Assembly (NCBI GenBank): GCA_900550965.1
Contig: URUC01000084.1
Span: 1-8,797 of the forward strand
Reading direction: 5' to 3'
Source: an uncultured Collinsella sp.
Lineage (GTDB): Bacteria > Actinomycetota > Coriobacteriia > Coriobacteriales > Coriobacteriaceae
Length of the DNA stretch: 8,797 nt
Position numbers and translations under genes: made by a program. Below are positions 1 through 5,652 of the stretch, piece by piece. The notes beneath the pieces were generated by a model. That model saw only the letters and a list, made by a program, of their open reading frames with translations, made no database searches and was not told where the DNA came from. Numbering within the stretch: position 1 is the first letter of the stretch; each line of letters starts with the position of its first letter.

Positions 1-19
1 AAAGCACATTAAGTGCTTT
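1..19. repeat. Palindrome / hairpin at the left window edge
   Basis: Perfect 7-bp inverted repeat AAAGCAC / GTGCTTT around a 5-nt ATTAA centre. The left side is cut by the window edge, so the full arm length cannot be seen; the right arm may continue into the bases that follow. It could be the end of a terminator for a gene outside the window, or half of a larger dispersed palindrome. The sequence alone does not decide. Confidence 0.4.
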
Positions 20-50
20 CCTTTGCGTGCGGAACTCGCGACAAACTTAA

Positions 51-79
51 CCCCCGCCCCCAGCCCCGGAGACCCTCCC
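51..79 (-). other. Possible G-quadruplex motif (minus strand)
   Basis: Read on the minus strand this stretch has five runs of three or more G (3, 3, 4, 5 and 5) separated by loops of 1, 5, 2 and 1 nt. That meets the usual G3+N1-7 definition of an intramolecular G-quadruplex. It lies downstream of the metallophosphoesterase gene and its terminator, outside any gene I can support. Whether it folds or has a role is unknown. Confidence 0.45.
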
Positions 80-105
80 TGCCGTCACATTATTCAACCA
101 GTTTT

Positions 106-136
106 GCGGGCGTGCGCCGCTGCGCGGCTAGCCCGC
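106..136. repeat. GC-rich two-level hairpin
   Basis: Outer arms GCGGGC (106-111) and GCCCGC (131-136) enclose inner arms GCCGC (116-120) and GCGGC (124-128) around a TGC loop. No T-run follows on either strand, so a plain intrinsic terminator is unlikely. It sits in the apparently non-coding left end of the window (1-195), between the edge palindrome and the terminator of the metallophosphoesterase gene. Confidence 0.35.
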
Positions 137-195
137 GTGTTCCTCGGCGGGGTTGGTCTGATTGTTCTGGTTGGACTTCTTACTTTGGCTCAAAG

Positions 196-230
196 AAAAA
201 CGGGAGATGCCTTGTGCATCCCCCGTTTTT
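196..230 (-). terminator. Intrinsic terminator of the metallophosphoesterase gene
   Basis: A 15-bp inverted repeat (196-210 and 216-230) with a 5-nt loop and A/T runs at both ends. Its one irregular pair is a G-U wobble in minus-strand RNA but an A-C mismatch in plus-strand RNA, so the structure is best read as a minus-strand terminator. It begins 7 bp beyond the stop codon at 238. The flanking A and T runs could also let it stop plus-strand transcripts. Confidence 0.85.
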
Positions 231-237
231 GTTGCGG

Positions 238-705
238 TTAGTCTAGGTCAATAAACTTGGTACTTATGACATGGCCGTCTTTGACGAGCATTCTGGCCAT
301 GGTGGGGCCTCGGCTGCCCCTTGGGTAGCTGGCGCTGCCCGGGTTGAGAACCAAGCAGCGGCCTACTTGGGCTTCTTTGGTTACGTGGGTGTGGCCGTTG
401 ATGGCTACGTCTACGGATCCCACCGGAAGGTCTTCGCGGTAGTGGGCTACGGCGAATTTGAGGCCTTCGTAGGTAAAGAGCGCAAGACGGTCTACATCGG
501 GGCCGTAGTCGCGGTAGTAATCGTTGTTGCCCAATACGGCCCGCACGGGGGCGATGGTGCATAGGTGCTCGTAGTCCATCTCTGACGTAAGGTCGCCGGC
601 GTGGATGATCAGGTCTGCGCCCTCAAGCTCATCCAAGAGCGCAGGCGATAAATAGCCGTGGGTGTCCGAGATGATGTCGATGCGCTTGGCGCTTGCGCTG
701 TTCAT
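238..705 (-). CDS. YfcE/MJ0936-type metallophosphoesterase
   Basis: A 155-residue single-domain calcineurin-like phosphoesterase. The family's metal-binding motifs appear in order: SDTHG (13-17, D14 and H16), HAGDL (35-39, D38), GNND (59-62), a lone His at 88, and GHTH (104-107, H105 and H107), followed by NPGS (121-124). Relatives such as E. coli YfcE are small cytoplasmic enzymes that use two metal ions to hydrolyse phosphodiesters in vitro; their physiological substrates are mostly unknown. The length is normal for the family, every expected ligand is present, and there is no signal peptide or membrane helix. The ATG is supported by a GGAAGGG site 5 nt upstream. The gene follows the LytTR regulator at 802-1518, but a hairpin terminator lies between them with little space for a promoter, so expression may depend on read-through. 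A link to the two-component system is not established. Confidence 0.93.
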   Translation of the reverse strand: MNSASAKRIDIISDTHGYLSPALLDELEGADLIIHAGDLTSEMDYEHLCTIAPVRAVLGNNDYYRDYGPDVDRLALFTYEGLKFAVAHYREDLPVGSVDVAINGHTHVTKEAQVGRCLVLNPGSASYPRGSRGPTMARMLVKDGHVISTKFIDLD

Positions 706-744
706 GGGATCCCTTCCGCAAAAAACGATTCGGCAGATACATAC

Positions 745-795
745 AAAAAAGGCCCCACGGCCCCGCAGACGATGGGTCTACAGGGCTGCGGGGCC
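745..795 (-). terminator. Intrinsic terminator after the LytTR regulator, with competing stems
   Basis: In minus-strand RNA, 795-786 (GGCCCCGCAG) pairs perfectly over 10 bp with 768-759. A second GGGGCC copy (756-751) directly precedes a six-U run (750-745) and can compete for the same GGCCCC arm. The structure starts 6 bp after the regulator's stop codon. Only 39 bp separate the U-run from the start of the next gene, so this may be a leaky terminator or an attenuator for the metallophosphoesterase gene as well as the end of the operon. Confidence 0.75.
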
Positions 796-801
796 AGTGT
801 G

Positions 802-1518
802 CTAGAGACTCAGAGCCTTCTTGAGCGGCACGACGCGGCGGCGAGAAACCGGCACGCGTTCGTCGACGCCCGTAATGCCCAGCTGGATGGCGCCCGAGGG
901 CACCGTCTCAACGTCCGTGACGCACGCTAGGTTGACGATATAGCGGCGGTGAACACGGAAGAAGCCAAAGTCGCAGAGCTTGGCCTCAAACTGCGCCAGC
1001 GAGGTCGTCGACAAAAAGCGATCATCGACGGTATAGATGCAGGAGTAATCGTCCTTTGCCATGATAAAGCGGATGTCATCCACGGGAATGAGCACCTTGC
1101 GGCCGCCCTTTTCCACCGGGATACGCTCGATGGTCACTTTGCTGTCCGTAACCGGCTTGGCGCGTTGCATGACCTTCTCGATCGCGCGATCCAAGCGAGC
1201 TTCCTCGACAGGCTTCATCAGATAATCGACGGCATCGACGTCGAATGCCTCGACCGCATGGTCGCTATACGCAGTCACAAACACGATCGCCGGCGGATTT
1301 TTGAGCTTATGCAGCGCCTCGGCAAGTTGCAGGCCCGAGGCACCGGGCATCGAGATATCGAGAAACACGACATCCACGCGACTTTCCATAAGCATCTCGA
1401 TGGCGGAGCGGACGCTCGACGCCTCCGTGATCGTGCCGATCTTGCCCGTTTGCTCGAGCAGGAAGCGAAGCTCCGAGCGAGCCGGCGCCTCATCATCCAC
1501 AATCATCGCACGCAGCAT
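802..1518 (-). CDS. LytTR-family response regulator (copy 1)
   Basis: A 238-residue transcription regulator of the LytR/AgrA class. The N-terminal receiver domain (about 1-118) has the acidic pair D8/D9, the phosphoacceptor D54 in FLDISMPG, T82 in FVTAY and K102 in YLMKP. The C-terminal LytTR DNA-binding domain (about 129-236) carries FFRVHRRYIVNL and VPVSRRR. Phosphorylated proteins of this class bind pairs of short direct repeats upstream of promoters. I chose the ATG at 1518, which lies 10 nt after GAAAGG; an upstream in-frame TTG at 1539 would add seven residues but has no good ribosome site. The gene follows the kinase at 1591-2934 after 72 bp with no terminator, so the two are cotranscribed and this is very probably its partner. 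It is a clear paralogue of the regulator at 6690-7424. Target genes are unknown. Confidence 0.94.
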   Translation of the reverse strand: MLRAMIVDDEAPARSELRFLLEQTGKIGTITEASSVRSAIEMLMESRVDVVFLDISMPGASGLQLAEALHKLKNPPAIVFVTAYSDHAVEAFDVDAVDYLMKPVEEARLDRAIEKVMQRAKPVTDSKVTIERIPVEKGGRKVLIPVDDIRFIMAKDDYSCIYTVDDRFLSTTSLAQFEAKLCDFGFFRVHRRYIVNLACVTDVETVPSGAIQLGITGVDERVPVSRRRVVPLKKALSL

Positions 1519-1590
1519 AGGGATAAAACCTTTCGTCAACTAACTACGCCGGGCGTCCGTCGCATGACGTTGAGCCCGTAGCTTTTTATT

Positions 1591-2934
1591 TTACTCTTGA
1601 ATGTCAAAGATGCTCTCTGACAAATCAAGATGCAGGAGCACCTTCGTGCCCTTGCCCGGCGCCGATTCGACACGCGTATAGGAGTGCGGCCCAAAAAAGC
1701 GATGGATGCGCTCCGAAATATTGTGCATGGCCACACCGGCGCCGCCACCCTGAGGAGAGCTGGCGTCGGGACGGGCAGAGCGCTCGTCAAACAGTCTGGC
1801 GGCGGTACCCTCATCCATGCCCACGCCATTATCGGCCACGGCAATCAAGATTGCATCCTCGCCGTCTTGGTGAACGGTCACGTCGATCCTCAGGGCGTCG
1901 TCATCGCCCATACCATGACGCACGGCGTTCTCGACAATCGGCTGGATCACGAACGCCGGCACCAGCGTATCTTCCACGTCCTCGGACACATCGAACGTCG
2001 CAAGCACGCGGTCCTCGCCAAAGCGGGCCTTCTCAAAGGTAAGGTAGCGCTTGGTCTGTGCGACCTCGCGCGAGACCGGAATAAGCGATCCCGAGTTGTC
2101 GAGCGTGGCGCGATAGAACGATGAGAACTCACGAAGCAGTTCGCGGGCCCGCAGCGGGTCGGTGCGCGTAAACGATGCAATGGTGTTCAGCGTGTTGAAC
2201 AGGAAGTGCGGGTTAATCTGCGCCTGCAGCGCACGCACCTCGGCGCGCGCTGTGAGTTCCTTTTGCACCTCGAGCTCGTGGATGGCGAGCTGCGTGGACA
2301 AGATCTCGGCAAAGCCCGAGGCAAGCGCGTACTGGGTACGGTCGACGGCGCGCGGGGTCTTGTAGTAGAACTTGAGCGTGCCGACGGTACGATCGCCCAC
2401 CTTGATGGGGGCGATAATGCCGGCGGGGACTTGGTTGTGCGAGCCGTCCGAGCCCACGACATCCACCATACGGTTGAACGATTGCACGATGCCATGTTCG
2501 ATAACGTAGCGTGTGGCAAGCGTGTGGATGGGAGTATCGGGCAGCAGTTTTTCCTCAAACTCGCCCGCGCAGGCAAGCACGTTGTCCTCGTCGGTGATGG
2601 CCACCGTCATGGCGCGCGTCTCGGGCAAAATGCGCCGGCACACCAAACGCGCCGACTCCTGCGTCAGACCGCCCTTAATGTCCTCGAGCATGGCCGAGGC
2701 CACCGAGAGCGTCTCCTCGGTGTACTGGGAGCGCACCGAATCGGGATTGAGCGTCAAAAAGATAAAGATGCACAGAAAGATGCACAGCAGCGCGCAGGCA
2801 ATCACCGTGGCGATCGGCTCGATACCGGTCACCAAGGCAAAAATAAAGTACACCAGCACGCAAATGGCGCATGCAACGGCAATGATGCGAAAGATTGATA
2901 TTGAACTATCGCGCTGGGCGCGGCGGTCGATCAT
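1591..2934 (-). CDS. LytS-type sensor histidine kinase with two membrane helices and a GAF domain (copy 1)
   Basis: A 447-residue membrane sensor kinase. Two hydrophobic helices (about 14-36 and 40-61) are joined by a very short loop. A GAF-like domain follows (about 75-215), then a His_kinase domain with the phosphoacceptor H243 in NPHFLFNT, and a HATPase domain with the N box VENAVRHG (E335, N336), DNGVGM (368-373) and GGGAGVAMHN (397-406). Canonical LytS/BtsS kinases have a larger multi-helix LYT sensor, which is absent here, so the signal is probably read in the membrane or by the GAF domain. Helix 2 carries C47, C51 and C55 on one face; helix 1 has C22 and C25. The ATG overlaps the stop of the upstream glycosyltransferase (ATGA) and has GGAGGGGG 4 nt before it, indicating translational coupling. 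The partner is the downstream LytTR regulator. The stimulus is unknown. Confidence 0.93.
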   Translation of the reverse strand: MIDRRAQRDSSISIFRIIAVACAICVLVYFIFALVTGIEPIATVIACALLCIFLCIFIFLTLNPDSVRSQYTEETLSVASAMLEDIKGGLTQESARLVCRRILPETRAMTVAITDEDNVLACAGEFEEKLLPDTPIHTLATRYVIEHGIVQSFNRMVDVVGSDGSHNQVPAGIIAPIKVGDRTVGTLKFYYKTPRAVDRTQYALASGFAEILSTQLAIHELEVQKELTARAEVRALQAQINPHFLFNTLNTIASFTRTDPLRARELLREFSSFYRATLDNSGSLIPVSREVAQTKRYLTFEKARFGEDRVLATFDVSEDVEDTLVPAFVIQPIVENAVRHGMGDDDALRIDVTVHQDGEDAILIAVADNGVGMDEGTAARLFDERSARPDASSPQGGGAGVAMHNISERIHRFFGPHSYTRVESAPGKGTKVLLHLDLSESIFDIQE

Positions 2935-4118
2935 TCGGCCCCCTCCAGGATACTGATCAGTTGTGCGTCACGCCAAAGCCCGTCCATGATCTTGGGCCAA
3001 AAGCTCTGGAAACGCAGGTAGCTTGCAGCGTTTTGGCGCGCATAGGCCTTTGCCTCGCCGATACCATGGCGCCAAATGCGCAGGTAGCCCTCATGCTCGC
3101 GGGTAAACACGCTGCGGACCATAGCGGTCTTGCGCACGCGGTCGTCGAGCTCGCGCGAAATCCACGGGCCCGGGTAGGGCATGAGCGATGCCGCCGTAAC
3201 GGGGATGAGCTCCTTTTGATGCGCGGCGAACGTCAACTTGGCCCGTTCGTAGTACCAACGGTATACATCCTGCATAAAGCGCGGTGAGCGCTTTTCGGAC
3301 TCCGGAGGCAGATGGCGCACGGTCCACTCGTTATCAAACCACACGTCGTAGCCAAACATACGCATGTTAAAGAGGTAATCCAAGTCCTCGCCGCGGGTGA
3401 TAAACGGGTCAAAGGCCACACGCGTAAAGGCGCGGGCGTGCAGGGCCATCAGGCCGCCGCACACGTAGTTGGAGCGCGAGATGCGGGTGCCCGAGAGCGC
3501 CTTTTTCATCCAACGGTTGAACTCGATGCGCTTGGTCCACCAACGATGGCAGATGCCCGCCTTGTCCGTGGGAGCCAGCGGCGAGCCGTCGCGATCGTAG
3601 AAATAGCCGCTCTTGACCAAGATCGGCAAGCCCTGACGCGTCTGCTGCCCCAACGCATAGGTCGCGCGCTTCATAAAGTCGGCGTCGATGACAGTCTCAT
3701 CGTCATCCAAAAAGATAACCGCGTCATGCCCCAGCACAGCGGCACAGGCTAGCCCCATGTTGCGGATGGCACCGTAGCCTCGCAGGCTCACGCACTCGCC
3801 CGAACCCTTGGGCGCGATCTGAGCAACCCGGTCTGCGATGCGCGAGGCCTGGGTGTTGGTGACAACGGTGACCTTGAGCGTGGGATGCGCATTAACGATT
3901 TCGTGCACGCGATGGGATACGTCGGGCGTGACAGAAACCGGACAGACCACCAAGAGAATGATGCGCGGAATGTCGCGCACCTGTTCGAGTGAAGTCAGGC
4001 AGCGATCGAGTTCCGGGTTGGCGGCGTTGAGCGACGTCGAGTGATCGTAGGTGCCGGGAGCGTTTGCTTGGGTATCATCGCCCGCCCAATATGTTGGGAT
4101 CACAACCGTGGCGTTCAT
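2931..4118 (-). CDS. Family 2 glycosyltransferase
   Basis: A 395-residue GT-A fold glycosyltransferase. The N-terminal VVIPTY (5-10) starts the nucleotide-binding fold, RNMG lies at 119-122, FLDDDE (137-142) holds the DxD-type metal/nucleotide-sugar site (D138-D140), CGG is at 220-222, and RGEDLDY (242-248) matches the acidic catalytic-base region of GT2 enzymes. There is no membrane helix or signal peptide, so it should act in the cytoplasm or at the inner membrane face. Donor and acceptor cannot be told from sequence. I start it at 4118 because AAGGAGGG lies 7 nt upstream; a longer in-frame reading to 4163 would run through the terminator hairpin and is unlikely. Its last bases overlap the start of the kinase, so it is the first gene of a glycosyltransferase-kinase-regulator operon. 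Cell-surface glycan modification linked to the signal system is an inference. Confidence 0.88.
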   Translation of the reverse strand: MNATVVIPTYWAGDDTQANAPGTYDHSTSLNAANPELDRCLTSLEQVRDIPRIILLVVCPVSVTPDVSHRVHEIVNAHPTLKVTVVTNTQASRIADRVAQIAPKGSGECVSLRGYGAIRNMGLACAAVLGHDAVIFLDDDETVIDADFMKRATYALGQQTRQGLPILVKSGYFYDRDGSPLAPTDKAGICHRWWTKRIEFNRWMKKALSGTRISRSNYVCGGLMALHARAFTRVAFDPFITRGEDLDYLFNMRMFGYDVWFDNEWTVRHLPPESEKRSPRFMQDVYRWYYERAKLTFAAHQKELIPVTAASLMPYPGPWISRELDDRVRKTAMVRSVFTREHEGYLRIWRHGIGEAKAYARQNAASYLRFQSFWPKIMDGLWRDAQLISILEGAE

Positions 4119-4125
4119 ACCTTTA

Positions 4126-4133
4126 CCCTCCTT
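4126..4133 (-). promoter_or_regulatory. Strong Shine-Dalgarno site that sets the glycosyltransferase start
   Basis: AAGGAGGG on the minus strand, 7 nt before the ATG at 4118. This is the strongest ribosome site in the window and rules against the longer reading frame that begins at 4163 inside the terminator hairpin. Confidence 0.85.
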
Positions 4134-4140
4134 GCAACAC

Positions 4141-4176
4141 AAAAACGGGGCGCCGCCAAACACAGGCGACGCCCCG
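4141..4176 (-). terminator. Intrinsic terminator or attenuator in the glycosyltransferase leader
   Basis: A 12-bp stem (4165-4176 with 4146-4157) with a 7-nt loop, followed on the minus strand by a five-T run (4145-4141). One pair is a G-U wobble in minus-strand RNA but an A-C mismatch in plus-strand RNA, which fixes the orientation. It lies 125 bp after the transporter's stop codon and its T-run ends 22 bp before the glycosyltransferase ATG. It could end the transporter transcript or, because there is no space for a promoter after it, act as a conditional terminator in the leader of the downstream operon. Confidence 0.85.
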
Positions 4177-4192
4177 CGACCTAGCTGATTCC

Positions 4193-4198
4193 ATCATA
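4193..4198 (-). promoter_or_regulatory. Candidate -10 element for the glycosyltransferase operon
   Basis: TATGAT on the minus strand matches the sigma-70 type -10 consensus TATAAT at five of six bases. No good -35 hexamer lies 16-18 bp upstream, so an activator-dependent promoter is possible. A transcript starting here would carry a short leader of about 65-70 nt that includes the hairpin at 4146-4176. The call is based only on motif similarity and position. Confidence 0.35.
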
Positions 4199-4221
4199 CC
4201 CACTTGGGCTAAACATTGCTC

Positions 4222-4252
4222 GGAAGTCAGAATGATTTATGCGGCTACTTCC
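4222..4252. repeat. Inverted repeat GGAAGT / ACTTCC upstream of the candidate promoter
   Basis: GGAAGT at 4222-4227 and ACTTCC at 4247-4252 form a 6-bp inverted repeat with 19 bp between the arms, about 24 bp upstream of the candidate -10. It could be an operator dyad or chance; no T-run follows, so it is not a terminator. Confidence 0.25.
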
Positions 4253-4256
4253 AAAA

Positions 4257-4289
4257 GAGTACTGTAGATAGGCACAATTGCTGTACTGA
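4257..4289 (-). promoter_or_regulatory. Possible LytTR-type direct repeat upstream of the glycosyltransferase operon
   Basis: On the minus strand CAGTAC occurs twice with a 24-bp period (4288-4283 and 4264-4259). The first copy, TCAGTACAG, resembles the LytTR half-site pattern as I remember it ([TA][AC][CA]GTTN[AG][TG]) at all but one position; the second fits less well. The spacing is slightly longer than the roughly 21-23 bp usual for this class. A candidate only. Confidence 0.2.
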
Positions 4290-4300
4290 GCCCGGTTGCC

Positions 4301-5551
4301 TTACGCTGCCGCCTGAGTCATGCGGGACAGGCGGACCAGCAGCATAAAGCCAACAACCAGCAGCACGCCAATGGAAAGGACGCCCAGCGACGGGTTGCCG
4401 GTCAGCGAGGTGACGACCGACACTAGAAAGGTGCCCATGACGCTTGCATAACGACCAAAGATGTCAAAGAAGCCGTAGTACTCGTTGGATTTTTCTTTAG
4501 GGATAATGCGGCCAAAGTAGCTACGGCTGAGCGCTTGCACGCCGCCCTGGAACAGGCCGACCATAATGGCAAGCACCCAGAACTCAAAGGCGGTCTTTAG
4601 GAAGAACGCGGCGAACAGCACAATGCCCATGTAGGCGGCGACCGCCACCAGAATCATGTTGAGCGTGCCCACGCGTCCGGCGAGCTTGCCGTAGATGATG
4701 GCGGACGGAAAGGCCACAAACTGCGTGACGAGCAGCGCCAGCACCAGCTGGGTCGAATCGATACCCAGAGCCGAGCCGTAGCTGGTTGCCATGGAAATGA
4801 CCGTGTGCACACCGTCGATGTAGAAGAAGAACGCGATCATGTAGACCAGCACGGTCTTGTTGTGGGCGATCTCGCGCATGGTGTGTCCGACCTCGGAGAA
4901 CACACCGCCCACGATGTGGCCGATGGTGTCCTGGGGACCGCGCTCGCGACCGTACTTTTGCTTATAGGCGCGAATGAGCGGCAGGGTAAAGATGAGCCAC
5001 CAGGCACCGGTGATGATAAACGACAGACGCGTTGCCAGCATGGTGGGGACGCCGAGAGCGGGGCCACCCATGATAAGCGCCAGGCAGATGATGAACGGCA
5101 CGGTGGAACCGATGTAGCCCCAGGCATAGCCCGAACTGGACACGGCGTCCATGCGCTCGTCGGTGGTAATGTCGGGCAGCATGGCGTCGTAGAACGTCAT
5201 AGAAGAGTTAAGGCCGATGGTGCACAGCACGTACACGGTCAAAAATGCCATGGCGGACATTGGGATAGCCTGCGCCAGGCAAAGGACCAGGCCCGTGAGG
5301 AAGAAGCCCAAGAAGAACTTGATCTTGTTGCCAGCGTAATCGGCAAGCGCGCCCAGAATGGGCATGAGCATGGCAATGACTAGCGAGGCAATCGTCTGAG
5401 CGTTGCCCCAAGCGACCACCAGGTCTGCCGAGGAAGCACCGGTATTGATGGCGTTAAAGTAGATGGGCACCACCGAGGTATTGAGCAGCACGAGGGCCGA
5501 GTTGCCCACATCGTACATAACCCAGTTACGCTCGAGCTTGGTGTATTTCAT
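4301..5551 (-). CDS. MFS transporter of the Atg22/UMF1 family
   Basis: A 416-residue membrane transporter with about 12 hydrophobic segments. Family hallmarks are WVMYDVGNSA (10-19), FYDAMLPDI (120-128), GYAWGYIGS (141-149) and the C-terminal block QGGVQALSRSYFG (335-347) followed by EYYGFFDIFGR (357-367). A basic cytoplasmic loop lies near 194-232. These motifs identify the UMF1/Atg22-like branch of the major facilitator superfamily. Yeast Atg22 exports amino acids from the vacuole; substrates of the bacterial members are mostly unknown, so none is proposed here. The length is normal. The ATG at 5551 has GAAGGGG 8 nt upstream. It follows the phospholipase-like gene after 97 bp without a clear terminator, so cotranscription is possible. 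Transcription probably ends at 4141-4176 or reads into the glycosyltransferase operon. Confidence 0.92.
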   Translation of the reverse strand: MKYTKLERNWVMYDVGNSALVLLNTSVVPIYFNAINTGASSADLVVAWGNAQTIASLVIAMLMPILGALADYAGNKIKFFLGFFLTGLVLCLAQAIPMSAMAFLTVYVLCTIGLNSSMTFYDAMLPDITTDERMDAVSSSGYAWGYIGSTVPFIICLALIMGGPALGVPTMLATRLSFIITGAWWLIFTLPLIRAYKQKYGRERGPQDTIGHIVGGVFSEVGHTMREIAHNKTVLVYMIAFFFYIDGVHTVISMATSYGSALGIDSTQLVLALLVTQFVAFPSAIIYGKLAGRVGTLNMILVAVAAYMGIVLFAAFFLKTAFEFWVLAIMVGLFQGGVQALSRSYFGRIIPKEKSNEYYGFFDIFGRYASVMGTFLVSVVTSLTGNPSLGVLSIGVLLVVGFMLLVRLSRMTQAAA

Positions 5552-5652
5552 GGACAGGGCCCCTTCGTATTCGCCCGATATGCAGTTAGTTCATCGTACC
5601 CCAATTGTCCAGAGGCGCCGGTAAGGATTCGGCAAAGGGGCACGCACGAGCC

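Noticed and set aside
23..241. Short plus-strand frame with a hydrophobic middle, possibly a small membrane protein
   Set aside because: It starts at TTG with no ribosome site, runs through the hairpins and the minus-strand terminator at 196-230, and overlaps the stop codon region of the metallophosphoesterase gene. The hydrophobic stretch is most likely chance.
949..1581. Long plus-strand open frame of 210 codons opposite the regulator
   Set aside because: It is antisense to a well-supported LytTR regulator and rich in His and Arg, as expected for the complement of GC-rich coding sequence. It has no recognisable domain.
1519..1590. Possible terminator or promoter between kinase and regulator copy 1
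   Set aside because: There is a near-palindrome (ACGCCCGGCGT), but its loop would be a single base and no T-run follows; no good promoter pair is visible.
4119..4163. N-terminal extension of the glycosyltransferase
   Set aside because: The extra residues would be encoded within the terminator and ribosome site; the start at 4118 has an excellent Shine-Dalgarno site and begins right at the GT-A fold.
5552..5652. Possible promoter or terminator between the phospholipase-like gene and the transporter
   Set aside because: A TGGACA-like hexamer is present but has no -10 at proper spacing. The GGGC/GCCC stem after the stop is only 4 bp and is followed by just three Ts. Neither is strong enough to call.
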